The notes beneath the pieces were generated by a model. The model was not told the DNA's origin, made no database searches, and saw only the letters and a program-made list of their open reading frames with translations. Shown piece after piece: positions 26,371-34,178 of a stretch of 36,103 nucleotides of DNA. Made by a program: the position numbers and the translations under genes. The DNA is from Burkholderiales bacterium (GTDB lineage: Bacteria; Pseudomonadota; Gammaproteobacteria; Burkholderiales; Burkholderiaceae_C). The first letter of the stretch is position 1; every line of letters starts with the position of its first letter. The DNA lies in the NCBI GenBank assembly GCA_028869095.1, contig JAGWTE010000004.1, positions 1-36,103 on the forward strand, read 5' to 3'.

Positions 26371-26384
26371 TTGAGCCAGATCAA
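26371..26384. promoter_or_regulatory. FNR/Anr-type box between cyoA and the MFS gene
   Basis: TTGA-GCCAGA-TCAA (TTGA-N6-TCAA). Confidence 0.6.
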
Positions 26385-26422
26385 CCATTGGACATTTTGT
26401 CCAAGGCAAGGAGTACGCTCAC

Positions 26423-27754
26423 ATGACCGTCGCCGGCACCCATGCTCTTCACTCCCTGAAAACCACTCCCAACGCCCATCAAACGGACCCCGTTTCAGTC
26501 GCCCCCGGCGACATCGCTGTCGGCGTCGTGATCGGGCGCGCATCGGAATACTTCGACTTCTTTGTCTACGGGATCGCCTCGGTGCTGGTCTTCCCGGCTC
26601 TGTTCTTCCCCTTCGTCGACCGCTTGCAGGGCACCTTGTACGCCTTCGCCCTGCTCGCACTGGCCTTTGTGGTGCGCCCCTTGGGGACCTTGGTGGGCAT
26701 GGCCATGCAACGGCAGTGGGACCGGGGCACCAAATTGACGGCCGCCCTGTTTTTGCTGGGCAGCTCCACCGTGGGCATGGCGCTGCTGCCCAGCTCCTCC
26801 ACGGTCGGCGCCTGGACGGCCATCACGCTGCTCACGCTGTGCCGCATCGGCCAAGGCCTGGCGCTGGGCGCCTCGTGGGATGGCCTGCCCTCTTTGCTGG
26901 CCCTGAATGCGCCTGAGAGCCGCCGCGGCTGGTATGCCATGCTGGGCCAGTTGGGCGCGCCGCTGGGCTTCATCCTTGCTTGCGGCTTGTTTGCTTATTT
27001 GTGGGGCAGCCTGTCGGCAGAAGACTTCTTGAGCTGGGGCTGGCGCTACCCCTTCTTCGCGGCCTTCGCGATGAACGTGGTGGGGCTGTTTGCGCGCCTG
27101 CGTCTGGTCGTGACCCATGAATACGAGCGCGAACTCGAACTGCATGAACTCGATCCCTGCAACCCCAAGGAGTTGTTTGAGCAGCAAGGCCTCAATGTGG
27201 TCATCGGCGCCTTTGCCGCGCTGGCCAGCTATGCGCTGTTCCACCTGGTGACGGTGTTCCCGCTGTCGTGGATCACGCTGTATTCGCAGCAGGCGATCGG
27301 GCAGTTCCTGTCGGTCGAGCTGGCAGGCGCGGTTCTGTGCGCCGCCGCCATGCCGGTGTCGGGCCTGATGGCCGACCGCATCGGGCGCCGCCGCACCTTG
27401 GGGACGCTGGCCATCTTGATTGCCGCCTTCAGCGTGGTCACGCCGTGGCTGCTGGGCGGCGGCTCAGTGGGTCAAGATGCTTTCATCCTCATCGGCTTCT
27501 TGCTGTTGGGGCTGTCGTATGGGCAATCGGCTGGCTCGGTGACGTCCAACTTCTTGCCTCGCTTCCGTTACACCGGCGCAGCCCTGACGGCGGATCTGGC
27601 CTGGTTGATCGGGGCGGCCTTTGCGCCCTTGATCGCCCTGGGCCTGTCAGCGCGGTTTGGCCTGGTGGCTGTCAGCGTCTACCTCTTGACCGGCGCGCTG
27701 TGCACCTTGCTGGCCTTGCGTGTCAACCGCGCCTTGTACGCCGTGCGTGACTGA
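26423..27754 (+). CDS. MFS transporter, metabolite:H+ symporter (MHS)-like
   Basis: GVVIGRASEYFDFFVYGIASVLVFPALFFP...ALAFVVRPLGTLVGMAMQRQWDR...GLMADRIGRRRTL; AAGGAG upstream of ATG. Confidence 0.9.
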   Translation: MTVAGTHALHSLKTTPNAHQTDPVSVAPGDIAVGVVIGRASEYFDFFVYGIASVLVFPALFFPFVDRLQGTLYAFALLALAFVVRPLGTLVGMAMQRQWDRGTKLTAALFLLGSSTVGMALLPSSSTVGAWTAITLLTLCRIGQGLALGASWDGLPSLLALNAPESRRGWYAMLGQLGAPLGFILACGLFAYLWGSLSAEDFLSWGWRYPFFAAFAMNVVGLFARLRLVVTHEYERELELHELDPCNPKELFEQQGLNVVIGAFAALASYALFHLVTVFPLSWITLYSQQAIGQFLSVELAGAVLCAAAMPVSGLMADRIGRRRTLGTLAILIAAFSVVTPWLLGGGSVGQDAFILIGFLLLGLSYGQSAGSVTSNFLPRFRYTGAALTADLAWLIGAAFAPLIALGLSARFGLVAVSVYLLTGALCTLLALRVNRALYAVRD

Positions 27755-27758
27755 TGAA

Positions 27759-28289
27759 TCAGGGTCCCGTGACCGCATTGGCGACATCGGGACCCGACAA
27801 GACCTCAGAGATCTGGTGGGATGTGCCGTTGACCCAACGGATGTCGGCATCGCTGAACGGCTGGTCCCTGTGCTCCATGCAACTGAAGTTGAAGGTGCCC
27901 CACACTTTGCTCTCATGAAAAATGGGGGCGCTGATGTAGGCCTCTAGCGGCAAGGTTTCGTACAGCGGATGAAGCCGAAGTCCGCGGACCCCGTCAATTT
28001 CCGTCAGCGCGATGGTGACCTTTCTCTCATACACGGCGCGGCAATAGGTGTTCATCAAGGGGAACACTTCTCCGGCCACAAACACCCCGGTGCGCGACGA
28101 GACGGCCACGATTTCATATCGGTCGCCCTCGATGCGGCTCACGATGCCCATGGACATGGACAGGCGTTGACGCCCTTCCTCCAACCACGCCTGACTCAGC
28201 GTCTTCAGTTTTTGCAAATTCACAGCACACCCATTTTTTTTGTCGACAAGCAAACCACTCAGGCCACGCAGTGCCCTCGGCGCGAACAT
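27759..28289 (-). CDS. GAF domain-containing protein
   Basis: MGIVSRIEGDRYEIVAVSSRTGVFVAGEVFPLMNTYCRAVYERKVTIALTEIDGVRGLRLHPLYETLPLEAYISAPIFHESKVWGTFNFS. Confidence 0.75.
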   Translation of the reverse strand: MFAPRALRGLSGLLVDKKNGCAVNLQKLKTLSQAWLEEGRQRLSMSMGIVSRIEGDRYEIVAVSSRTGVFVAGEVFPLMNTYCRAVYERKVTIALTEIDGVRGLRLHPLYETLPLEAYISAPIFHESKVWGTFNFSCMEHRDQPFSDADIRWVNGTSHQISEVLSGPDVANAVTGP

Positions 28290-28318
28290 GACTATCCCTG
28301 GTCAAGTATTGGATGGGC

Positions 28319-28344
28319 TGACATAGTCTGTCAAACTCGTTGAC
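28319..28344. repeat. Two overlapping dyads in the GAF/peroxiredoxin intergenic region
   Basis: TGACA-TAGTC-TGTCA (28319-28333) and GTCAA-ACTCG-TTGAC (28330-28344), sharing GTCA. Confidence 0.5.
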
Positions 28345-28369
28345 GAACCACAACTCGGAGGTATCCACC

Positions 28370-29023
28370 ATGGCTTTGCGCATCAACGACCTTGTCCCGA
28401 ACTTCACGGCTGACACCGACCAGGGGTCCATTCAGTTTCATGACTGGATCGGTTCGGGCTGGGCCATTTTGTTTTCGCACCCCAAAGACTTCACCCCCGT
28501 TTGCACCACCGAGTTCGGCGCCGTAGCCCAACTGTCGGCAGAGTGGGCCAAGCGCGGCACCAAGGTCATCGGCGTGTCCGTCGATGGCGTGGAAGCGCAC
28601 AAGAAGTGGAAGAGCGACATCGAAGCCTTCGGTGGCGCCAATGCGGGCTTCCCCATCATTGCGGACGAAGGCTTGGCCGTGTCCAAGGCTTTCGACATGC
28701 TGCCGGCCGAGGCTTACCTGCCCGATGGCCGCACGGCCAATGACACGGCCACCGTGCGCTCGGTGTTCATCATCGGCCCGGACAAGAAGCTCAAGCTGTC
28801 GATGACCTACCCCATGTCGGTGGGCCGCAACTTTGCCGAGGTGCTGCGCGCCCTGGACGCCTTGCAGCTGACTTACAACGTGCCGCTGGCCACTCCCGCC
28901 AACTGGACCGTGGGCCAAGATGTGATCGTCGCCTTGTCGCTCAACGACGACCAGGCCCGTGAGAAGTTTGGCAGCATCGACATCAAGCTGCCTTATCTGC
29001 GCACCACCAAGGCGCCCAAGTAA
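28370..29023 (+). CDS. Peroxiredoxin, 1-Cys Prx6 subfamily
   Basis: MALRINDLVPNFTADTDQGSIQFHDWIGSGWAILFSHPKDFTPVCTTEFGAVAQL; Prx6-like C-terminal domain. Confidence 0.95.
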   Translation: MALRINDLVPNFTADTDQGSIQFHDWIGSGWAILFSHPKDFTPVCTTEFGAVAQLSAEWAKRGTKVIGVSVDGVEAHKKWKSDIEAFGGANAGFPIIADEGLAVSKAFDMLPAEAYLPDGRTANDTATVRSVFIIGPDKKLKLSMTYPMSVGRNFAEVLRALDALQLTYNVPLATPANWTVGQDVIVALSLNDDQAREKFGSIDIKLPYLRTTKAPK

Positions 29024-29035
29024 TAGCTGGATCTC

Positions 29036-29073
29036 GGCGCCTGATGCCTCAAGCGAGGGGCAGGTCAGGCGCC
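29036..29073. terminator. Stem-loop at the convergent 3' ends of peroxiredoxin and methyltransferase
   Basis: GGCGCCTGA ... TCAGGCGCC perfect 9-bp arms with further internal complementarity; no strong T-tract. Confidence 0.45.
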
Positions 29074-29981
29074 TTGTAAACCAGCACCTTGAGCGAGCGG
29101 TCGCTGGACACATCGCCAAAGACCGCCGGGTTCTGCACCCGCTCCACAAAGCTCAACTGCGGTGCTTGCGCTTGCATGAGGTCTCGCAAGAAGGCCACGC
29201 CCAGTTTGGGCGAGTTCAAACACAGCAAGGCGTGCCCACCTGGTTTCAGCAGATCAGGCAGACGGCGCATCAAGCGGGCGTAGTCCTTCTCGGCAATGAA
29301 GCTGCCCTTTTGATACGAGGGCGGATCCGAGATGATCAAGTCATAGGGCCCACTGCGGGTGATCTTGCCCCACGAACTGAAGACGTCATGGGGCATGAAA
29401 CTGGCTCCGGCCGTGAGCCCGTTGAGCTGGTGGTTTTGCTTGCCGATCCCCAAGGCGCCCCCGCTCATGTCCATGTTGATCACTTGCCTGGCACCGGCCT
29501 GCAAGGCCACCACCGAGAACGCACAGGTGTAGGCAAACAGGTTGAGCACCTTCAGCCCAGGGCGGGCGGCCACATGCTCGCGCACCCAGCGTCGGCCCTC
29601 GGCCATGTCGACAAAGAAGCCATGGTTCTGGCCCCTGAGCACATGCACCCGATAGCGCGCGCCCTGCTCGGTGACCACATGGGGATCGGGCACGCTGCCG
29701 GCCATCAGCCTCGTGTCAGCTTGCGCTTCGTGTCGATGCTGGAAGACCCAGTTCAACGGCTGGTCGGGAGCCAACTGCTGCCAACGTTCAGCCAGAGCTG
29801 CGCCAATGGTGGCCAGTTCATCGTCGGTCGCCGGCAGGAAGCTGGTCAACACCCACACGGGTGGAAAACAATCCAGCGTCCATTGTTCGCAGCCTGGGTG
29901 CAGGCCACCGCGTCCATGGAACACCCGCTGGGCATCAGAGGGCAGGCTCATCTGGGCGATGGCGTCGAGCAAAGCTTGCAT
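29049..29981 (-). CDS. Class I SAM-dependent methyltransferase (RlmI/RlmK-like)
   Basis: VLNLFAYTCAFSVVALQAGARQVINMDMS...DLIISDPPSYQKGSF...HALLCLNSP. Confidence 0.85.
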   Translation of the reverse strand: MQALLDAIAQMSLPSDAQRVFHGRGGLHPGCEQWTLDCFPPVWVLTSFLPATDDELATIGAALAERWQQLAPDQPLNWVFQHRHEAQADTRLMAGSVPDPHVVTEQGARYRVHVLRGQNHGFFVDMAEGRRWVREHVAARPGLKVLNLFAYTCAFSVVALQAGARQVINMDMSGGALGIGKQNHQLNGLTAGASFMPHDVFSSWGKITRSGPYDLIISDPPSYQKGSFIAEKDYARLMRRLPDLLKPGGHALLCLNSPKLGVAFLRDLMQAQAPQLSFVERVQNPAVFGDVSSDRSLKVLVYKAPDLPLA

Positions 29982-30012
29982 GGGGTCGGTGTCGCTGGTC
30001 TATGCTGAGAGC

Positions 30013-30513
30013 ATGAAAAGCCGAAAGTCTATCTTGATCGTCTATCACTCCATGACGGGCGGCACGCGCCAGATGGCGGAAGCGGCACGCGCGGGCGCTC
30101 AAGCGGAGCCAGGTGTGGAGGTCAAGCTGCTGCACGCCTCGCAGGCGGGACCCGATGAGGTGTTGGCCGCAGACGGGTTCATCTTCGCCACACCCGAAAA
30201 CCTGGCCGCCATCAGCGGGCAACTCAAGGACTTTTTTGACCGCTGCTATTACCCTGTGCTCGACCGCATCCAGGGCCGCCCTTATGCCAGCCTGATCTGC
30301 GCGGGCAGCGATGGACACAATGCAGCCCGCCAGATTGATCGCATCGCCACGGGCTGGCGCCTCAAGCCCATCGCCGAGGCCTTGATCGTCTGCACGCACG
30401 CGCAAACGACAGAGGCCATTCTGGCGCCCAAGCACCTTGGCGCCGATGAACTGGAGGGCTGCCAGGCTTTGGGCGAAGCCCTGGCAACGGGACTGGTGCT
30501 GGGCGTGTTTTGA
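30013..30513 (+). CDS. Flavodoxin-like / NADPH-dependent FMN reductase family protein
   Basis: ATG at 30013: MKSRKSILIVYHSMTGGTRQMAEAARAGA...FATPENLAAISGQLKDFFDRCYYPVLDRIQGRPYASLICAGSDGHNA. Confidence 0.85.
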   Translation: MKSRKSILIVYHSMTGGTRQMAEAARAGAQAEPGVEVKLLHASQAGPDEVLAADGFIFATPENLAAISGQLKDFFDRCYYPVLDRIQGRPYASLICAGSDGHNAARQIDRIATGWRLKPIAEALIVCTHAQTTEAILAPKHLGADELEGCQALGEALATGLVLGVF

Positions 30514-30597
30514 CACGGCATGCCCTCGACGACTGGAAGGTGGCACGGCACCGTGATCCGTGGCAGCATCGGTGCTGCACCGACTTTTGATGTGTCC

Positions 30598-31953
30598 ATG
30601 CCCTCTCGCGTCTCTCACCGCCCCGCCCTGCCGATTCAATCGACGCTTCTCGCTGCGCTGCTCTCGCTGACGGTTCTGGCAGGCTGCGCCTCGGCGCCCA
30701 CTGGGTCCGTGCACACGCCGCAGCAGGCCGCATTGGCATCCAATCCAGCATCCAATCCGGCCTCTATGCCGGCCTCCGCACTGGACGGCACACCGCCCCC
30801 GGTTCAGTCTGGCAACGACGCGCAAGTCGAACAGCGGTTTGCACAATGGGTGGCCCGCTTCCAAGACACCGCGCGTGCGGCGGGCATTGACGAGGCCACG
30901 CTGCATGCGGCCTTTGACCACGTGCGCTTGCGCCCCCGCCTGGTCGAACAAGACCGCGCCCAACCCGAGTTCACCCGCACCTTGTGGGACTACCTGGAAG
31001 CCGTGGTCTCGCCACAGCGCATCGCCACCGGGCAGCAAAAACTGCTGCAGTTCCGCACCGAGGCCGATGCGGCCACCACACGCTACGGCGTGCCCGGCCC
31101 GATCCTGGCTGCGGTCTGGGGCATGGAGAGCAATTACGGCCGCAACTACGGCGATGTCCCTGTCATCGATGCCTTGGCCACACTGGGCTTTGAAGGACGG
31201 CGCGAGAGTTGGGCCAAGGGCGAGTTGCTGGCGGCGCTGAAGATCTTGCAACGCGGTGACATCGACCGCGATCACATGATCGGATCCTGGGCGGGTGCCA
31301 TGGGCCAGACCCAGTTCATGCCCTCGTCCTTCCTGTCGTATGCGGTGGACGCCGATGGCGATGGGCGCCGTGACATCTGGGGCAGCATGGCCGATGTGCT
31401 GGCGTCAACCGCCAACTTCCTGGCCCGCTCGGGTTGGCAGGCCGACGAGACCTGGGGGGCCGAGGTCCAGGTGCCCACCGGCTTTGATCCCGCCCGCGCC
31501 GACCCGGCTGTGCGGCAAGCCTCGGCCCAATGGGCTCTTGATGGCGTGCGCAGTCTGGACGGTGCACCCCTGCCCAATTTGGCCGACGCGGCGATCTTGC
31601 AACCTGCGGGCGCGCGTGGGCCGTCCTTCATCGTGGGACGCAACTACCGCACCATCTTGCGCTACAACAACTCGACCAGTTACGCGCTGACCGTGTGCAT
31701 GTTGGCGCAACGCATTGCAGGCGGCCCTGCCGTGCAAGCGGCCTGGCCTCGCGATTTGCGCGCGCTGACCCGCAGCGACATGCTGGCTCTGCAAACCGCC
31801 TTGAACCGACGTGGTTTTGACAGCGGCACACCAGATGGCCAGATGGGCCCGGCCACACGCCGTGCCTTGCAACAGTTCCAGCGCAGCAAGGGCCTGCCAG
31901 CAGACGGCTACCCCACCGCTGAACTGCTGGAGCTGTTACAGCAAGATCAGTAG
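30598..31953 (+). CDS. Lytic murein transglycosylase (MltB family) with C-terminal peptidoglycan-binding domain, lipoprotein
   Basis: Lipobox LTVLAGCAS; AAVWGMESNYGRNYGDVPVIDALATL, GAMGQTQFMPSSFLSYAVDADGDGRRDIW; C-terminal LQTALNRRGFDSGTPDGQMGPATRRALQQFQ. Confidence 0.92.
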   Translation: MPSRVSHRPALPIQSTLLAALLSLTVLAGCASAPTGSVHTPQQAALASNPASNPASMPASALDGTPPPVQSGNDAQVEQRFAQWVARFQDTARAAGIDEATLHAAFDHVRLRPRLVEQDRAQPEFTRTLWDYLEAVVSPQRIATGQQKLLQFRTEADAATTRYGVPGPILAAVWGMESNYGRNYGDVPVIDALATLGFEGRRESWAKGELLAALKILQRGDIDRDHMIGSWAGAMGQTQFMPSSFLSYAVDADGDGRRDIWGSMADVLASTANFLARSGWQADETWGAEVQVPTGFDPARADPAVRQASAQWALDGVRSLDGAPLPNLADAAILQPAGARGPSFIVGRNYRTILRYNNSTSYALTVCMLAQRIAGGPAVQAAWPRDLRALTRSDMLALQTALNRRGFDSGTPDGQMGPATRRALQQFQRSKGLPADGYPTAELLELLQQDQ

Positions 31954-31960
31954 CCCGAGC

Positions 31961-33049
31961 TCAAAGCCCGGCACGGCGCTCGACGGGCAGGCCCATTTGA
32001 TTCCAGGTCAGCATGCCGCCGCGCATATTGGCCAAGCGTGTGAAGCCGCCTTGCCGCAGCAGCACCGTGGCCTGGCCGGAGCGCATGCCGGCGTGGCACA
32101 CCGTGATCACTGGTCGGTCTTGCGGCACCTCGGCCATGCGATCTTTCAATTCGTTCAAGGGCAAGATTTGCGCCCCTTTGATGCGGCCCAGACGCTCGTC
32201 CATCTCCTCAGACTGGCGCACATCCAGCACCCAGACTTCATCCAGGTGCTCAGACACCCAATCGGGGTCGATCTCGTGCAGCCCGGCATAGGTCTGGCGC
32301 ACAGGGCCCCAGTCAGCCAGTTGCGGCACCTTGGCGTCGACCGGCTGACCGCAACGCAAGTTGGCCGGCAAGGCCACGGCCAGTTGCTTGGGGTGCGGCA
32401 AGTGCAGGTTCTCCATGAAGCCCACGAAGTCGCGCTCGTCCGCATGGCCGCCAATGCGCGGGTTGTGCGCCCGCTCTTCGGCCACGGATGACATGGTGCG
32501 CCCGCTGTAGTCGTGTCCCGGGAAGATCAAACAGTCATCCGGCAAGCTGAAGATCTGCTCGGTGATCGAGTGGTAGAGCGTGCGTGCATTGCCTTGTTGG
32601 AAGTCGCAGCGCCCTGCCCCGCGGATCAACAAGCAGTCCCCCGTGAAGGCCATGCGGTGGTCGTCACTCACGTAGGTGATGCAGCCATCGGTATGCCCCG
32701 GTGTGGCGCGCACTTCCAGGTGATGTTGGCCGAAGGTGACGCGATCGCCATGGTCCAGCAACAGGTCCGCGCCCTGCATGTCGGTGCCATAGCGCCTGGA
32801 GATGCCAATGCGGCAGCCCGTGGCCTGCTGCATCAGCCAGGCACCGGTCACATGATCGGCATGGCAATGCGTGTCCAGCGTGGCCACCAGTTTGAGGCCC
32901 AACTCGTCGATCAGGGCATGATCACGCAGGTGCTGTTCGTACACCGGGTCGATGATCACAGCCTGACGGGTGGCCGCGCAGCCCAACAAGTAGGTGTAGG
33001 TCGATGACGCAGCATCGAACAATTGACGGAAGATCAAATCACCGAACAT
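31961..33049 (-). CDS. Persulfide dioxygenase-like MBL-fold hydrolase fused to a rhodanese domain
   Basis: ETHE1-like LDTHCHADHVTGAWLM...TPGHTDGCITYV...FTGDCLLIRGAGRCDFQ; C-terminal rhodanese loop VCHAGMRSGQ. Confidence 0.9.
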   Translation of the reverse strand: MFGDLIFRQLFDAASSTYTYLLGCAATRQAVIIDPVYEQHLRDHALIDELGLKLVATLDTHCHADHVTGAWLMQQATGCRIGISRRYGTDMQGADLLLDHGDRVTFGQHHLEVRATPGHTDGCITYVSDDHRMAFTGDCLLIRGAGRCDFQQGNARTLYHSITEQIFSLPDDCLIFPGHDYSGRTMSSVAEERAHNPRIGGHADERDFVGFMENLHLPHPKQLAVALPANLRCGQPVDAKVPQLADWGPVRQTYAGLHEIDPDWVSEHLDEVWVLDVRQSEEMDERLGRIKGAQILPLNELKDRMAEVPQDRPVITVCHAGMRSGQATVLLRQGGFTRLANMRGGMLTWNQMGLPVERRAGL

Positions 33050-33113
33050 CGCTCACTCCGTTTGCCTGACACCATTATGCGGACCCGACCGGCGCCGTGT
33101 CAGCACATCAGGA

Positions 33114-34178
33114 TCAAACGCCGCAGGTGTCCAAGGCCACGGCTGACTCTGCCTCTGGTGCAGAAGGCGCTTCGTGACGCGATTTGCCTGCTGCGACCTG
33201 AGTGGGTTCGTTCAGGCGGACGCCGTTTTTCACCGCCACCACTTCAGCCAGGATGGACAGCGCGATCTCGGCCGGGGTCTTGCTGCCGATGTACAGCCCG
33301 GCTGGCCCATGCAGCGATTGCAGGGCCGACTCGGGCACATCGAAGTGCGTACGCAGCCGCTCGCGGCGGTGCATGCTGTTGCGACGCGAGCCGATGGCGC
33401 CCACATAAAACGCCTCGGACTGCAGGGCATCGATCAAGGCCAGGTCATCCAGCTTGGGGTCATGCGTCAAGGCCACCACGGCCGTGCGGGCATCGGGCTG
33501 CAAGCGCTGGATCAGGTCGTCCGGCATCTCATGGCACACGGTCACCCCGGCCAAACGCCAATTGGCCCGGTGTTCTTCGCGCGGGTCGCAGACGATGACC
33601 TCAAAGCCCACACTCAGCGCCATCTCGCTCAGGTAACGGGACAAGTCACCCGCACCGATGACGATGAGGCGGGCTTTGGGGCCCAGATAGGTCGTCAGGT
33701 GATGTTCATCCATGCGCGGCACGCCGTCACGCTGGCCTTCATGCAGGTCGACACGGCCCGTGCGCAAGTCCAGCACCCGCTCGGTGCTGCGTCGCTGCTG
33801 GCAGGCCTGTAGCAGCTCGTCCAGGCGACTGTGCTGGGACACGGGCTCCAGCACCAACTCGACCGTGCCGCCACAAGGCAGGCCAAAGCGATGCGCTTCG
33901 TCTGCCGAGATGCCATAGCGCAGCACCGTGGGCGTCGAACTGGCGCAAGCGGCCTGCACGCCCCCTTCACGAATGCGGTGGATGAGGTCGTCTTCGATGC
34001 AACCGCCGGACACCGAACCCACGGTCTCGCCCCGCTCATTGATGGCCATGAGCGAGCCCGGTGGACGAGGGGACGAACCCCAGGTCCGCGCCACGGTAAC
34101 CAGCACCACCGGCTGGCCGGCTTGGTGCCAACTCAGCGCGGTGCGCAAGACCAGGGTGTCCAGGTCTTCCATGATCAA
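33114..34178 (-). CDS. XdhC/CoxI family molybdoenzyme maturation protein
   Basis: VARTWGSSPRPPGSLMAINERGETVGSVSGGCIEDDLI...VIGAGDLSRYLSEMALSVGFEVIVCDPRE...YVGAIGSRRN; overlaps the downstream-strand partner by 4 nt. Confidence 0.92.
   Translation of the reverse strand: MIMEDLDTLVLRTALSWHQAGQPVVLVTVARTWGSSPRPPGSLMAINERGETVGSVSGGCIEDDLIHRIREGGVQAACASSTPTVLRYGISADEAHRFGLPCGGTVELVLEPVSQHSRLDELLQACQQRRSTERVLDLRTGRVDLHEGQRDGVPRMDEHHLTTYLGPKARLIVIGAGDLSRYLSEMALSVGFEVIVCDPREEHRANWRLAGVTVCHEMPDDLIQRLQPDARTAVVALTHDPKLDDLALIDALQSEAFYVGAIGSRRNSMHRRERLRTHFDVPESALQSLHGPAGLYIGSKTPAEIALSILAEVVAVKNGVRLNEPTQVAAGKSRHEAPSAPEAESAVALDTCGV

Noticed and set aside
26367-26384. Reading TTGAT-N8-ATCAA as the FNR site
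   Set aside because: Wrong spacing for FNR; the overlapping TTGA-N6-TCAA at 26371-26384 is the better match.
30724-30783. Short ASNPASNPASMPAS repeat in the transglycosylase N-terminus
   Set aside because: Typical low-complexity linker after a lipoprotein signal; not remarkable.
28331-31275. Long antisense ORFs (28331..29149 -, 28959..30008 +, 29935..31275 -)
   Set aside because: Opposite well-supported peroxiredoxin, methyltransferase, flavodoxin-like and transglycosylase genes; no domain content.
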